Assembly: GCF_050563535.1 (NCBI RefSeq)
Contig: NZ_JBNXUO010000002.1
Coordinates: 248,001-312,000 of the forward strand
Reading direction: 5' to 3'
Source: Falsiroseomonas sp050563535
Lineage (GTDB): Bacteria > Pseudomonadota > Alphaproteobacteria > Acetobacterales > Acetobacteraceae
Length of the DNA stretch: 64,000 nucleotides
Made by a program: the position numbers and the translations under genes
Shown here: piece after piece, positions 39,402 to 48,800 of the stretch
How positions within the stretch are numbered: position 1 is the stretch's first letter
How the letters are laid out: each line of letters starts with the position of its first letter
Notes under the pieces: model-generated
Databases searched by the model: none
Told to the model about the DNA's origin: nothing
What the model saw: only the letters and a program-made list of their open reading frames with translations

Positions 39402-42358
39402 CAGCCTTCCCCCGCCGCGGTCGCCGGCGCGCGCGCCGCCTCCGGCAGGGCCGGGGCGGGTGGCGTCGCCCGGTGGCCGCGCACCGACTGGTGCGCGAGG
39501 GCGACGAGCATCAGCAGCGTGGCGCCGACCACCAGCATGAACACGCCGATGTCGAAGACCAGCGCGCTCGCTGTCGGGACCTTGCCGACCACGGGCAGGT
39601 CGGCATAGCCGAAGTAGGAGGTCATGAAGGGCCGCCCGAAGGCCAGGGCCGCAAGCCCGGTCCCGCTGGCCACAAGCAGGCCCGCGCCCATCCACAGCCG
39701 CGGGCGGATGAAGCGCAGGCGTTCCTCGGTCCAGTCGGTGCCGCCGACCATGTATTGCAGGATGATCGCGATCGCGACGACCATCCCGGCCGAGAAGCCG
39801 CCCCCAGGCAGGTCGTGCCCGCGCAGCAGCAGGAAGGCCGCGACGACCAGCATCACCGGGAACAGCAGCCGCGTCAGCGTGAAGGGCACCTGCAGCCAAT
39901 CCGCGCCGGGTCGGGAATCGTCCGGCCCGGTCACGGCGGCGCCGGCCGCGCGCTCGCCCTGGTCGCGCTGCTGCTCGGGGATGCCGAGGCTGTCCGGCGC
40001 GGGGCGGAAGCGGCGCAGCAGCGCATAGGTGGTCAGCGCCACCGCCGCGACCACGAAGATCTCGCCCAGCGTGTCGAAGCCGCGGAAATCCACCAGGATG
40101 ACGTTCACCGCATTGGTGCCGCCGCCTTCGGTGTAGGCGCGTGCGAGGAAGTCGCGCGCCAGCAGGTCGGGCGGCGTGCGGGTCATCACGGCATAGGACA
40201 GGGCCGCGAGCCCGCCGCCCGCGCCGATGGCGATGGCGAGGTCGCGGGCCCGGCGCGTGCGGGTCAGCACATCCTGCTCGCGCTCCCCCGCGGCCGGCAG
40301 GCGCTTCGGCAGCCAGCGGAGGCCGAGCAGCAGCAGGACGGTGGTCACCACCTCCACCGTCAGCTGCGTGAGCGCGAGGTCGGGCGCCGAGAACCAGACG
40401 AAGGTGACGCACACCACAAGCCCCGCGCCGCCCACCAGCATCAGCGCCGCAAGCCGCTGGTACTTGGCGACCCAGGCCGCCCCCAGGGCGCAGGCCGCGC
40501 CCACCGCCCAGACCAGCGCCAGCACCGGGTCGACCGGGGAAGGCGGCAGGTTGCCCGGGCCGAAGCCGCGCAGCCACACCGCCGCGCCACCCGCAAGGAA
40601 GGCGGCCGCGACGATGAGGCGAAGCTGCGGCTGCAGCCGCCGCGTGCCCGCCAGGCGTTCGGCCCCGCGGGCGACCCGCCAGGACAGGAAGACCATCGCG
40701 CGTTCGAAGATGCGCCGCGCCTCGACCCGGCGCAGCAGCGGCGGCCCTTCCACCCCGCTCAGCAGCCGCCGCTGGAGCAGCAGGTACAGCGCGACGCCGC
40801 CGGCCAGCGCCAGCACGCTCATCAGCAGCGGCAGGTTGAAGCCGTGCCAGACGGCCAGGCTGTAGGCCGGCACGTCGGCGCCGAGCACCGACCGCACGGC
40901 GATGTCGAGGAAGGGACCGACCGTCGCCGCAGGCAGCACGCCCACCATGATGCAGGTCAGCACCAGGATCTCGACCGGGAACCGCATCCAGGTCGCCGGC
41001 TCGTGCGGGGAGCGCGGCAGGTCGACGGGGTCCGGGCCGAAGAAGGCGCCGTGGATGAAGCGCAGCGAATAGGCGACGCTGAAGGCGCTGCCGAGCATGG
41101 CGGCGAAGGGCAGGATGTTGAGCAGCCCGGGCAGCGGCGCGTCGGCCGACAGCGCCTCGGCGAAGAACATCTCCTTCGACAGGAAGCCGTTCAGCAGCGG
41201 CACTCCGGCCATCGCCGCGGCGGCGACGAGCGCGAGCCGCGCGGTGAAGGGCATCGACCGGTTGAGGCCCGACAGGCGGCGGATGTCGCGCGTGCCCGTC
41301 TCGTGGTCGATGATGCCGGCAGCCATGAACAGCGATGCCTTGAAGGCGGCGTGGTTCATGATGTGGAACACCGCCGCGACGAGCGCGAGTTCGCTGTCGA
41401 GCCCGAGCAGCAGCGTGATCAGGCCGAGATGGCTGATCGTCGAATAGGCCAGCAGCCCCTTCAGGTCGTGCTGGAAGATGGCGATGTAGGCGCCGACCAG
41501 CAGGGTCACCAGCCCCGCCGTGCCGACCAGCAGCGACCAGGCGTCGGTGCCCCCCAGCGCCGGCCACAGCCGCACCAGCAGGAACACGCCCGCCTTCACC
41601 AGCGTGGCCGAATGCAGGTAGGCCGAGACCGGCGTCGGCGCCGCCATCGCCTGGGGAAGCCAGAAGTGGAACGGGAACTGCGCGCTTTTCGTCAGCGCGC
41701 CGAGCAGGACCAGCACGAGGGCGGGCAGGTAGAGCGGATGCGCGCGGATGCGGTCGCCCGCCGCCAGCACGACGTCGAGGTCGTAGCTGCCGACGATGTG
41801 GCCCAGCACCAGCACGCCCGCGAACAGCGCCAGCCCGCCTGTCGCCGTGACGGTCAGCGCCATCCGCGCCCCGTCCCGCGCGGCCGCCGCGTGGTGCCAG
41901 TAGCCGATCAGCAGGAAGGAGAGGAGGCTCGTCAATTCCCAGAAGAAGACCAGCTGCACCAGGTTGCCCGACAGCACGACCCCCGTCATCGACCCCATGA
42001 AGGCGAGCAGGAAGGCGAAGAAGCGCGGCACCGGGTCCTCGGCCGCCATGTAGTAGCGCGCATACAGCACGACGAGCGCGCCGATCCCCGTCACCATCCC
42101 GGCGAACAGCCAGCCCAGCCCGTCCATCCGCAGCACGAGGTTCAGCCCGACCGAGGGCATCCAGGCGACCTCCGCGCGCAGCACGCCGCCCGCCGCGACG
42201 GTCGGGTAGGCCGCCCAGACGAGGCCGAGCGCCACGAGCGCGACCCCGCCCGCAAGGGCGGCGGCCGCGTTGCGCGCGGCGGTCGGCAGCAGCCCGGCCA
42301 CGAGGGCGCCGGCGAAGGGCAGCCCGACCAGCGCGAGGAGGAGAAGTCCGTCACGCAT
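39401..42358 (-). CDS. mrpA: Cation/proton antiporter subunit A fused to subunit B
   Basis: Membrane protein of 985 residues. The first about 500 residues are NuoL-like, with SGNLVQLVFFWELTSLLSFLLIGYW, KSAQFPFHFWLPQAMAAPTPVSAYLHSATLVKAG and FHIMNHAAFKASLFM. The C-terminal part first has the MrpA extension and then the whole MnhB domain (PGGGFSAGMVVAIAIILQYMVGG, ending near FDIGVFMLVVGATLLMLVALAH). This A-B fusion is the PhaAB form known from alphaproteobacteria. With C to G it makes a complete Na+ or K+/H+ antiporter. It starts 9 bp after the ptsN-like gene. Confidence 0.92.
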   Translation of the reverse strand: MRDGLLLLALVGLPFAGALVAGLLPTAARNAAAALAGGVALVALGLVWAAYPTVAAGGVLRAEVAWMPSVGLNLVLRMDGLGWLFAGMVTGIGALVVLYARYYMAAEDPVPRFFAFLLAFMGSMTGVVLSGNLVQLVFFWELTSLLSFLLIGYWHHAAAARDGARMALTVTATGGLALFAGVLVLGHIVGSYDLDVVLAAGDRIRAHPLYLPALVLVLLGALTKSAQFPFHFWLPQAMAAPTPVSAYLHSATLVKAGVFLLVRLWPALGGTDAWSLLVGTAGLVTLLVGAYIAIFQHDLKGLLAYSTISHLGLITLLLGLDSELALVAAVFHIMNHAAFKASLFMAAGIIDHETGTRDIRRLSGLNRSMPFTARLALVAAAAMAGVPLLNGFLSKEMFFAEALSADAPLPGLLNILPFAAMLGSAFSVAYSLRFIHGAFFGPDPVDLPRSPHEPATWMRFPVEILVLTCIMVGVLPAATVGPFLDIAVRSVLGADVPAYSLAVWHGFNLPLLMSVLALAGGVALYLLLQRRLLSGVEGPPLLRRVEARRIFERAMVFLSWRVARGAERLAGTRRLQPQLRLIVAAAFLAGGAAVWLRGFGPGNLPPSPVDPVLALVWAVGAACALGAAWVAKYQRLAALMLVGGAGLVVCVTFVWFSAPDLALTQLTVEVVTTVLLLLGLRWLPKRLPAAGEREQDVLTRTRRARDLAIAIGAGGGLAALSYAVMTRTPPDLLARDFLARAYTEGGGTNAVNVILVDFRGFDTLGEIFVVAAVALTTYALLRRFRPAPDSLGIPEQQRDQGERAAGAAVTGPDDSRPGADWLQVPFTLTRLLFPVMLVVAAFLLLRGHDLPGGGFSAGMVVAIAIILQYMVGGTDWTEERLRFIRPRLWMGAGLLVASGTGLAALAFGRPFMTSYFGYADLPVVGKVPTASALVFDIGVFMLVVGATLLMLVALAHQSVRGHRATPPAPALPEAARAPATAAGEG

Positions 42359-42367
42359 TGCCGCCGC

Positions 42368-42838
42368 TCATCCCGCATCCTCGGCCGCGCGGCCGTAGCG
42401 GTCGAGCAACGACACCGCCTCCTCGGCCGAGGAGGCGGCGCGGAGACGGCGCAGCGCCTGCGGCTCGCGCAGCGCGCGGCAGGTCTCGGCAAGGGCGGGC
42501 AGGAAGCCCTGCGCCTCCGCCTCCGGCCACAGCACGAGGATGACGAGGTCAACCGGCTCCTCGTCCCTCGCCTCGTAGTCGATCGCGCGGCGCAGCCGGG
42601 CCAGCAGCATCAGGGGCGGGCTGTCGCCCGCCAGGCGCGCATGCGGCAACGCCACGCCGCGGCCGAGAGCGGTGGAGCCCAGCGCCTCGCGGTCCCGCAA
42701 CGCCTCCAGGATCTCCGCCTGCGGCCGGCCGAGCCGCCGCGACGCCTCGGCGGCGAGGCCGTCGAGGAGGTCGCGCTTGCTGGCGGCATCCCAGCCGAGG
42801 ATGACGTCGCCGGCGGACATGCGGTCGCTGATCGGCAT
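42368..42838 (-). CDS. PTS EIIA (PtsN/EIIA-Ntr-type) protein
   Basis: Cytoplasmic protein of 156 residues. The phosphorylatable histidine lies in LGRGVALPHARL. RDREALGSTA before it and VDLVILVLWPEAEAQGFLPALAETCRALR after it fit the EIIA-Ntr fold. The start at 42838 is chosen for its AGGAGA; an upstream in-frame extension consists of 24-bp repeats. It is the first gene of the mrp operon. PtsN proteins are known to control potassium transporters, so a regulatory link with Mrp is plausible (inference). Confidence 0.85.
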   Translation of the reverse strand: MPISDRMSAGDVILGWDAASKRDLLDGLAAEASRRLGRPQAEILEALRDREALGSTALGRGVALPHARLAGDSPPLMLLARLRRAIDYEARDEEPVDLVILVLWPEAEAQGFLPALAETCRALREPQALRRLRAASSAEEAVSLLDRYGRAAEDAG

Positions 42839-43188
42839 CTTCTCCTCCAGACCCGGCGTGGCGCCGGCGCCCGGGGGCCGCATGCACCGCGGACCGGCGA
42901 TGCCCTCGCTTAGCAAGCTGATTACCGCGCAGCAATCCAGCCCGGCGTCGCACGCCGCCCGCGCGTCCCGCAAACCGGCATCCCGCGCCTCACGCATGAA
43001 TCCTCCCCGCGCCTCACGCACGAATCCTCCCCGTGCCTCACGCACGAAGGCTTGATCACGAGACGGTGGACGAAAGTCCGGTCCCGCATGGTCATATCAG
43101 CTCCGGACAGCGTGGGGGTGCCGCGACTTGGCTGGCATCGTGGCTGCGCAGGGATGTCTCGCGGTCGCCCGGATGCCGGGGGCGGGCG
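42839..43188. other. Intergenic region between the divergent ptsN-mrp operon and the large five-gene operon
   Basis: About 350 bp holding the promoters of two divergent operons and a 24-bp tandem repeat. The segment around 42905-42935 is comparatively AT-rich (TTAGCAAGCTGATTACC) and may carry the ptsN-side promoter. No further gene is supported. Confidence 0.5.
42982..43049. repeat. 24-bp tandem repeat, three near-identical units
   Basis: Units start at 42982, 43006 and 43030. The core CCTCACGCAYGAATCCTC is almost identical between the first two, and the third stops at CACGAAGG. A more diverged unit precedes the array at about 42958. On the minus strand each unit would read REARGGF-like codons if translated. 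Confidence 0.7.
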
Positions 43189-45879
43189 ATGGGTGACCTT
43201 CCTCTCCTCCTCGCCGGGCCGATCCTGCGGCGGCTGGATGCCGGGACCGTCACCGTCTGGGTCGCTTGTCGCGAACCCTGCCTCGTCAGCCTCAGCCTGT
43301 TCGAGGGCGAGGCCACCTCCTCGGCGCCCGGCCAGGCCGACGGCGCGGCCGCGGTCGGCGGCGGCATCGCCACGACGCGGCGCCTCGGCGACAGGCTGCA
43401 TGTCGCACTCGTCCGCGCCGGCCGGCCGGCGGACGCGCCCGCGGCGCCGGAGACGCCGCCGCTGCAGCACGGCCACCTGCGGCCCGGCGCACGCTACAGC
43501 TACGACGTCGCCCTGCAGCCGCAGGGCGGCGGCGCGGTGGAGAGCCTGCTGACGCTCGGCCTGCTGGAGGATGACCCGAAGGGCGACGGCGACCCGCGCA
43601 AGATCGCCGGCGTCTCGCCGCTCGCCCCCCGCCACCTGGCGCTCGGCGGCGGCGGGGGGAAGCTGCCGGGCTTCGTCGCGCCGCCCCTCGCGCTCGGCGA
43701 ACTCCGCATCGCCCATGCCAGCTGCCGCAAGCCGCACGGGTCCGGCACCGATGCGTTGTCCTGGCTGGACGATGCGCTGTCGGGCAAGGTCGGCGACCCG
43801 CCGGTCGCGCTCGGCCGTCCGCACCAGCTTTTCCTGACCGGCGACCAGATCTACGCCGACGACGTGCCGACCGCGCTGCTGCACATGATCCAGGACCTTG
43901 CGGCGGATCTGATGGGCGGGGCGGAGCAACTGCCGACGCGGGCGGGCGCACCGGGCGACGTCACCCCCGCCACCGCGCCGCCGCTGCGCCGCACGGTGCT
44001 GATCCGCGGGGAGGGCGGCTTCACCTCGGTCGAGGCGCAGAACCACCTGCTGACCTTCGGTGAATACGCGGCCATGTACCTGCTGGCCTGGTCGCCGCTG
44101 GCCTGGCGCCCGGTCCCCACGCTGGCGACCTGCGCGGCCGAGGCAGCGACGCCGCCCGGCCCCTTCCCGCTGACCGACCTCGACGCCCTGCTTCCGCCCA
44201 AGGGCGGGCCCGGCCTTCCGGGACGCATCGAGGCGACGCTCGGCCCCGATTTCGAGGCGGAGCGCCAGCGGCTGCGCGTCTTCGCCGCGACGCTCGGCAA
44301 GGTCGCGCGCGTGCTGGCCAACATCCCGGTCTGCATGATCTTCGACGACCACGACGTGACTGACGACTGGAACATCAACGCGGCCTGGGAACGCCGCGTG
44401 CTGGCCAAGCCGCTCGGTGTCGCCGTGATGCGGAACGCGCTGGTGGCCTACACCTTCTTCCAGGCCTGGGGCTCCGACTGGCCGTCCTTCGAGAAGGAGG
44501 GCGCGCCGAACCGCAGGCTGCTGGAGGCCGCGACCGCGTGGCTCGCCACCACGCGCGGCCGCGACGCCGCGCGACAGGATGAGCTGGACGCGCTGCTCGG
44601 CCTGACCGCCGCGTCCCGCCGGCCGGAGGCGAAGGAGGGGCGCGCGGCCTTCCACTACCAGGCCCCCGGCGGCGTCCATGTCGTGCGCGTGCTGGACAGC
44701 CGCACCCGCCGCACCTTCCCCGCCGGCGGCGTGGAGCCCGCGAGCCTGCTCGGCGACACGCTGGAGGACCAGGTGCCAGACGCCCCCGCCCGCAACGCCG
44801 CGGAGGTGCTGCTGGTGATCTCCTCGACCCCGGTGCTGGGGCCGGAGATCATGGAGCGCATCATCCAGCCGCTGGCCGTCCGCGGCTTCGACGTGGCGCG
44901 CGCCTGGAAGGGGGTGGCGGAGGATGCGGATGCGCAGCCGCGGGACGGCAAGCCGGCCGGGTCGGCGCTGGCCTTCGCCACCGGGCGCACGCGCGGCGAC
45001 TTCTTCGCCGACACCGAGACCTGGCCCTCCAACGAGGCGGCGCTGCACGCGCTGCTCGGCCGGCTGGCGAACCATCCGCGGGTCGTGGTGCTGGGGGGGG
45101 ACGTGCATTACGGCCTTTCGCTGGCGATGGACCGCTGGGGCCGCAAGGACGGCGCGTGGGAGGCCGCGCGCATCGTCCAGCTCACCTCCTCCGCGGCGCG
45201 CAACGCGCTGCTGCCGGCGGCGGAGGCGATCTATCGCGGCTGGCACTGGCTGAACCTCTGCATGGCGCCGGCGGGGCTGGAGGGGCTGGGCTGGAAGGGC
45301 CGGCCGAAGCTGCGCCTGCCGGACGGCGCCGACCTCTCGGTCCTGCAACGGCGCCGGCTGGAGGAGGAGCCGGGGCTGCTGCGCGCCGCGGGCTGGCCGC
45401 CTGGCGTGGCGGAGGACCCGGCGACCCCGCCCGACTGGGCCTGGCGCCTGACCACGGCGCGCGATGGCCGTCCCGACGCCGAACGCGGCCCCGCGCTGGA
45501 GGAGGCGGCGGCGCGGATCGCCGCCGCGGCGGGGAAGGCGGCCGAGGCGCCGCGGGGCCTCGACCGCGCGAAGCGGGTCGCTGGGGCGCATGCCGCCGCG
45601 CTCGCCGACCGCTTCATGCCGCTGCGCGAGGCGGTGCTGACGAACAATGTCGGCATCATCGCCTTCCAGGTGAACGATGCGGGGGAGCCGGTGGCGGTGC
45701 TGCACGACCTCCTCTCCTCCACGCGCCGCGACTACCCGGAGGACAAGGTCACGCCCATCCCGGCCGAGCGGCCCTTCGGCTTCGCCGCCGACCTGTCGAA
45801 GGGCCATCCCCATACCCGCTTCGCCGTCCCCCTCGGCGTCGCGGGCACGCGGCCGACACTGCCGCCGGGGGCGCCCTGA
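43189..45879 (+). CDS. PhoD-like metallophosphatase (cytoplasmic form)
   Basis: Protein of 896 residues, first gene of the large operon. An N-terminal beta-rich domain (about 1-165) is followed by the phosphatase core. Metal-ligand motifs are GDQIYADD at 218-225, FDDHDVTDDWN from 385, and GGDVHYG at 636-642, as in PhoD/alkaline phosphatase D. It has no signal peptide or Tat motif, unlike classical PhoD, and about 200 extra C-terminal residues. The substrate is unknown; a phosphodiester or nucleotide is possible. Its stop overlaps the next start as TGATG. Confidence 0.8.
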   Translation: MGDLPLLLAGPILRRLDAGTVTVWVACREPCLVSLSLFEGEATSSAPGQADGAAAVGGGIATTRRLGDRLHVALVRAGRPADAPAAPETPPLQHGHLRPGARYSYDVALQPQGGGAVESLLTLGLLEDDPKGDGDPRKIAGVSPLAPRHLALGGGGGKLPGFVAPPLALGELRIAHASCRKPHGSGTDALSWLDDALSGKVGDPPVALGRPHQLFLTGDQIYADDVPTALLHMIQDLAADLMGGAEQLPTRAGAPGDVTPATAPPLRRTVLIRGEGGFTSVEAQNHLLTFGEYAAMYLLAWSPLAWRPVPTLATCAAEAATPPGPFPLTDLDALLPPKGGPGLPGRIEATLGPDFEAERQRLRVFAATLGKVARVLANIPVCMIFDDHDVTDDWNINAAWERRVLAKPLGVAVMRNALVAYTFFQAWGSDWPSFEKEGAPNRRLLEAATAWLATTRGRDAARQDELDALLGLTAASRRPEAKEGRAAFHYQAPGGVHVVRVLDSRTRRTFPAGGVEPASLLGDTLEDQVPDAPARNAAEVLLVISSTPVLGPEIMERIIQPLAVRGFDVARAWKGVAEDADAQPRDGKPAGSALAFATGRTRGDFFADTETWPSNEAALHALLGRLANHPRVVVLGGDVHYGLSLAMDRWGRKDGAWEAARIVQLTSSAARNALLPAAEAIYRGWHWLNLCMAPAGLEGLGWKGRPKLRLPDGADLSVLQRRRLEEEPGLLRAAGWPPGVAEDPATPPDWAWRLTTARDGRPDAERGPALEEAAARIAAAAGKAAEAPRGLDRAKRVAGAHAAALADRFMPLREAVLTNNVGIIAFQVNDAGEPVAVLHDLLSSTRRDYPEDKVTPIPAERPFGFAADLSKGHPHTRFAVPLGVAGTRPTLPPGAP

Positions 45880-48800
45880 TGCCCGCGCCGACGCAGGTTC
45901 CCGGGCCCGTCGGCGCGCTGCGCGCCTGGACGCGGCTGGCGCTGGACGCGATGCGCCGCGCGGCGGAAAGCCCCGCGCTGCTCGCCCATGTCCGCCGCGA
46001 ACTCGGCTTCCAGGCCGGCCCGCCGCCCGACACGGCTTCTCTGCTCGACGACATACGCCTGCAGGAGAAAAAGCTGACGGAGGCCGAGGACGCGGCCCTC
46101 GACGACGCCCTCGCGGAGATGCTGCAGGGCTTGGGCGAGGTGCGGCGCCTGGCGGAACGGCTGCTCGGCGCCGGCGATCTCGGCGACAAGGCGGCGGACA
46201 CGGTCTATGCGCTCTGCACGCTGCTGGCGGCGGAGACGGTGCGCGCGGAAATGCCGCTGCTGCATGCCGCGCTGCGGCTGCTGATGCTCGGCTACGAGAG
46301 GGTGGAGGAGGCGCCGCGGCTCGATCCCGTCGCGATCTTCAACCGCCTGTCCGGCCGGTCGGAGCGCGAGGGGCTGCGGCGCTTCGGCGGCACCGACGCG
46401 ATCTTCGGCATCGCCGGGCCGGCGCTGCTTGCGGTGCTTCGGCAGGCTGCGGCGCGCACCGCGCGGGGCCCCGCGGATGTGGCGGCGCTGCCGGCGGGCG
46501 CCGTCTACCTCTCCCCCGGCGCCACGGGCGGGATCTCCTTCGCGAGTGGGTGGGAACCGGCGCCGGCAGCCACCCCGGCCGATGCGGAGGTGGCGGAGCT
46601 GCTGTCGCGCGCGCTCAGCGCCGCCTTCGCCGGGGCGCTGCACGTCAAGGGCAAGGACGGACCGGCTTCCACGACCGAACTGGAATTCGTCCTCGGCGCC
46701 CTTCCGCTCGACGCCGCGGATGGCGGGCCGGGCGTGCTGTTCCGCATCGGCAAGCTGAAGGCGAGTGGCGAGCTGGAGCTGCCGAAGCCCGAGGGCAGCC
46801 TGGCCAAGCGCAAGCTGAAGCTGAAGGCGCAGGAGGGTTCGGGCGCGACGCTGCTGTGGCGCACGGATGACAACACGGTCGATTTCTCGGCCGAGGGCGG
46901 GGACCCGGACATCGAATTGTCGGTCCGTGCGGAGGGCCTGCCGGATGCGCCGGCCTTCCGCATCGGCAAGGCCGGCAAGTCCCGGCTCGACCTCCGCAGC
47001 GTCGCGCTCGGCGGGCGGGCGGGGAAGGGCGGCACCGCGCTGTTCCTGAAGGTCGAGGAAGCGGAGCTCGTCCTGCAGCCCGGCGATGCACCCGGGCTGG
47101 TGGGCGACATCTTCGGGGCGCTCGGCGCGGGCAAGCTCACGGCGCGGGTGACGGTGGAATTCCGCCTGGATGCGAAGCGTGGCTTCCTGCTCGACGGCGC
47201 GGCGGGGCTGAAGATCCGGCTCGCCTCCGGCCTCGGCCTGGGCGGCGCGGGGTCGGTCGCGGCCATCCGCGCGGAGTACATCGACCTCGAACTGGGTCCG
47301 GGCAAGAAGGGGGGCGTCGCGCTCGGCATCCGCTCGGCGGGCGGCTTCCGCCTTGGGCCGCCGGCGCTCGGCCATGTCGGCGCTAGCCTCGACCGCTTCG
47401 GCTTCGATGTCGAATTCGCCGGCAAGGACGGGACCGCGCTGAAGCTGCAGCCGCCGAAGGGCATCGGCGTGTCGCTCGACCTCGGCCTGGTCAGCGGCGG
47501 CGGCTACCTCCTGCTCGATTTCGAGCGGGGGGAATTCGCGGGCGCGCTCGACCTCACGCTCTGCGGCTGGATCGCGGTGAAGGCGATCGTCATCCTGTCC
47601 ACGCGCCGGCCGGGTTCCACCTTCGGGGAGGACCCGCCGCCCTACGCCTTCTTCGCGCTGGTCCATGCCCGCTTCCCCGGCGGGCTGGAGCTGTTCCTGC
47701 GGCTCACGCTCAACGCCGTCGGCGGCATGATCGGGCTGCACCACGGCTTCGACCACGCCGCGCTGCTCGCCGCACTGCCGAGCGGCGCGATGGACGACGT
47801 GCTGTTCCCCGAGAACCCGGTGGGCGACGCGCCGCGCATCATCTCCACCCTCAGGACCGTCTTCCCGGTCCGGCGGGACGCGATGACGATCGGGCTGATG
47901 GCGGAACTCGGCTGGGGGTCGGACCAGCTCTCCTCCGTACGGCTCGGCATCATCCTGCCCTTCGACAACTGGGGCGGCGACCGGCGCACCTCGCTCGACC
48001 GCATCATCCTGCTCGGCCGGCTCGCCATCGAGTGCTTCCGCAGCCTGCCGGACCCGATCCGCTTCTCGATCAAGGCGGACATCGTGGGGGAGATCGAGTT
48101 CTCCCCCGCGCGGGTCAGGCTGTACGGGCAGCTGCGGGACAGCCGGCTCGGGCCCATCGCCATCCAGGGCTCGGCCGCGCTGTCCTTCGGCTTCGGGGAG
48201 AACGCGCATCTCCTCGTCTCGATCGGCGGCTTCCATCCGCGCTTCGAGCCGAAGCCGGACTGGCTGCCGCCGATGGACCGCATCGGCGCCACCTACGACA
48301 TCGGCCTGGTGAAGGCCTGGGTGCGCGGCTACTTCGCCGTGGCGGCGGGCACGCTGCAGTTCGGCGCGGAATTCGGCATCCGCTACAAGTTCGGCCCCAT
48401 CGCGATGGGGGCGAGCTTCGCGCTCGACGCGCTGATCCACACCAGCCCCGCCTTCCGCTTCGAGGTGTCGGTGCGCGGCGCGGCCGACATCAGCTTCCGC
48501 GGCCGCCGGCTGCTGGGCGTCGCCTTCGACGCCACGCTCTCCGGCCCCGGCCGCTGGCGGCTGAAGGGCTACGCCGAGGCGAAGATCCTGTTCTTCACCG
48601 TCGAGGTGCCGATCGACGAGAGCTGGGGCGACGAGCCGGCGCCCCAGCCCCCCGTCATCGCGCTCGCCGAGGTCAGGGCGCGGCTGGAAGGCGACATGGC
48701 GGCGCGGGAGAACTGGGTGGTGGCGCTGCCCGCCGGCACGCCCACGGTGCTGACCTTCGGCGCCGGTCCCGCCCCCGCGCCGGGCGAGATCGTGGCGCAT

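Noticed and set aside
39473..42913. A 1146-codon plus-strand open frame opposite the mrp genes
   Set aside because: The product is a His/Gln/Arg-rich low-complexity string with no fold features, while the opposite strand encodes clear antiporter subunits. Long antisense frames are expected at this GC content.
42839..43045. N-terminal extension of the ptsN-like protein containing REARGGF repeats
   Set aside because: The EIIA domain starts normally at 42838 with a strong AGGAGA. The extension is built only from the tandem repeat and lacks a ribosome binding site.
42982..43049. Tandem repeat as a CRISPR array
   Set aside because: The units are contiguous with no unique spacers, and no cas genes are present.
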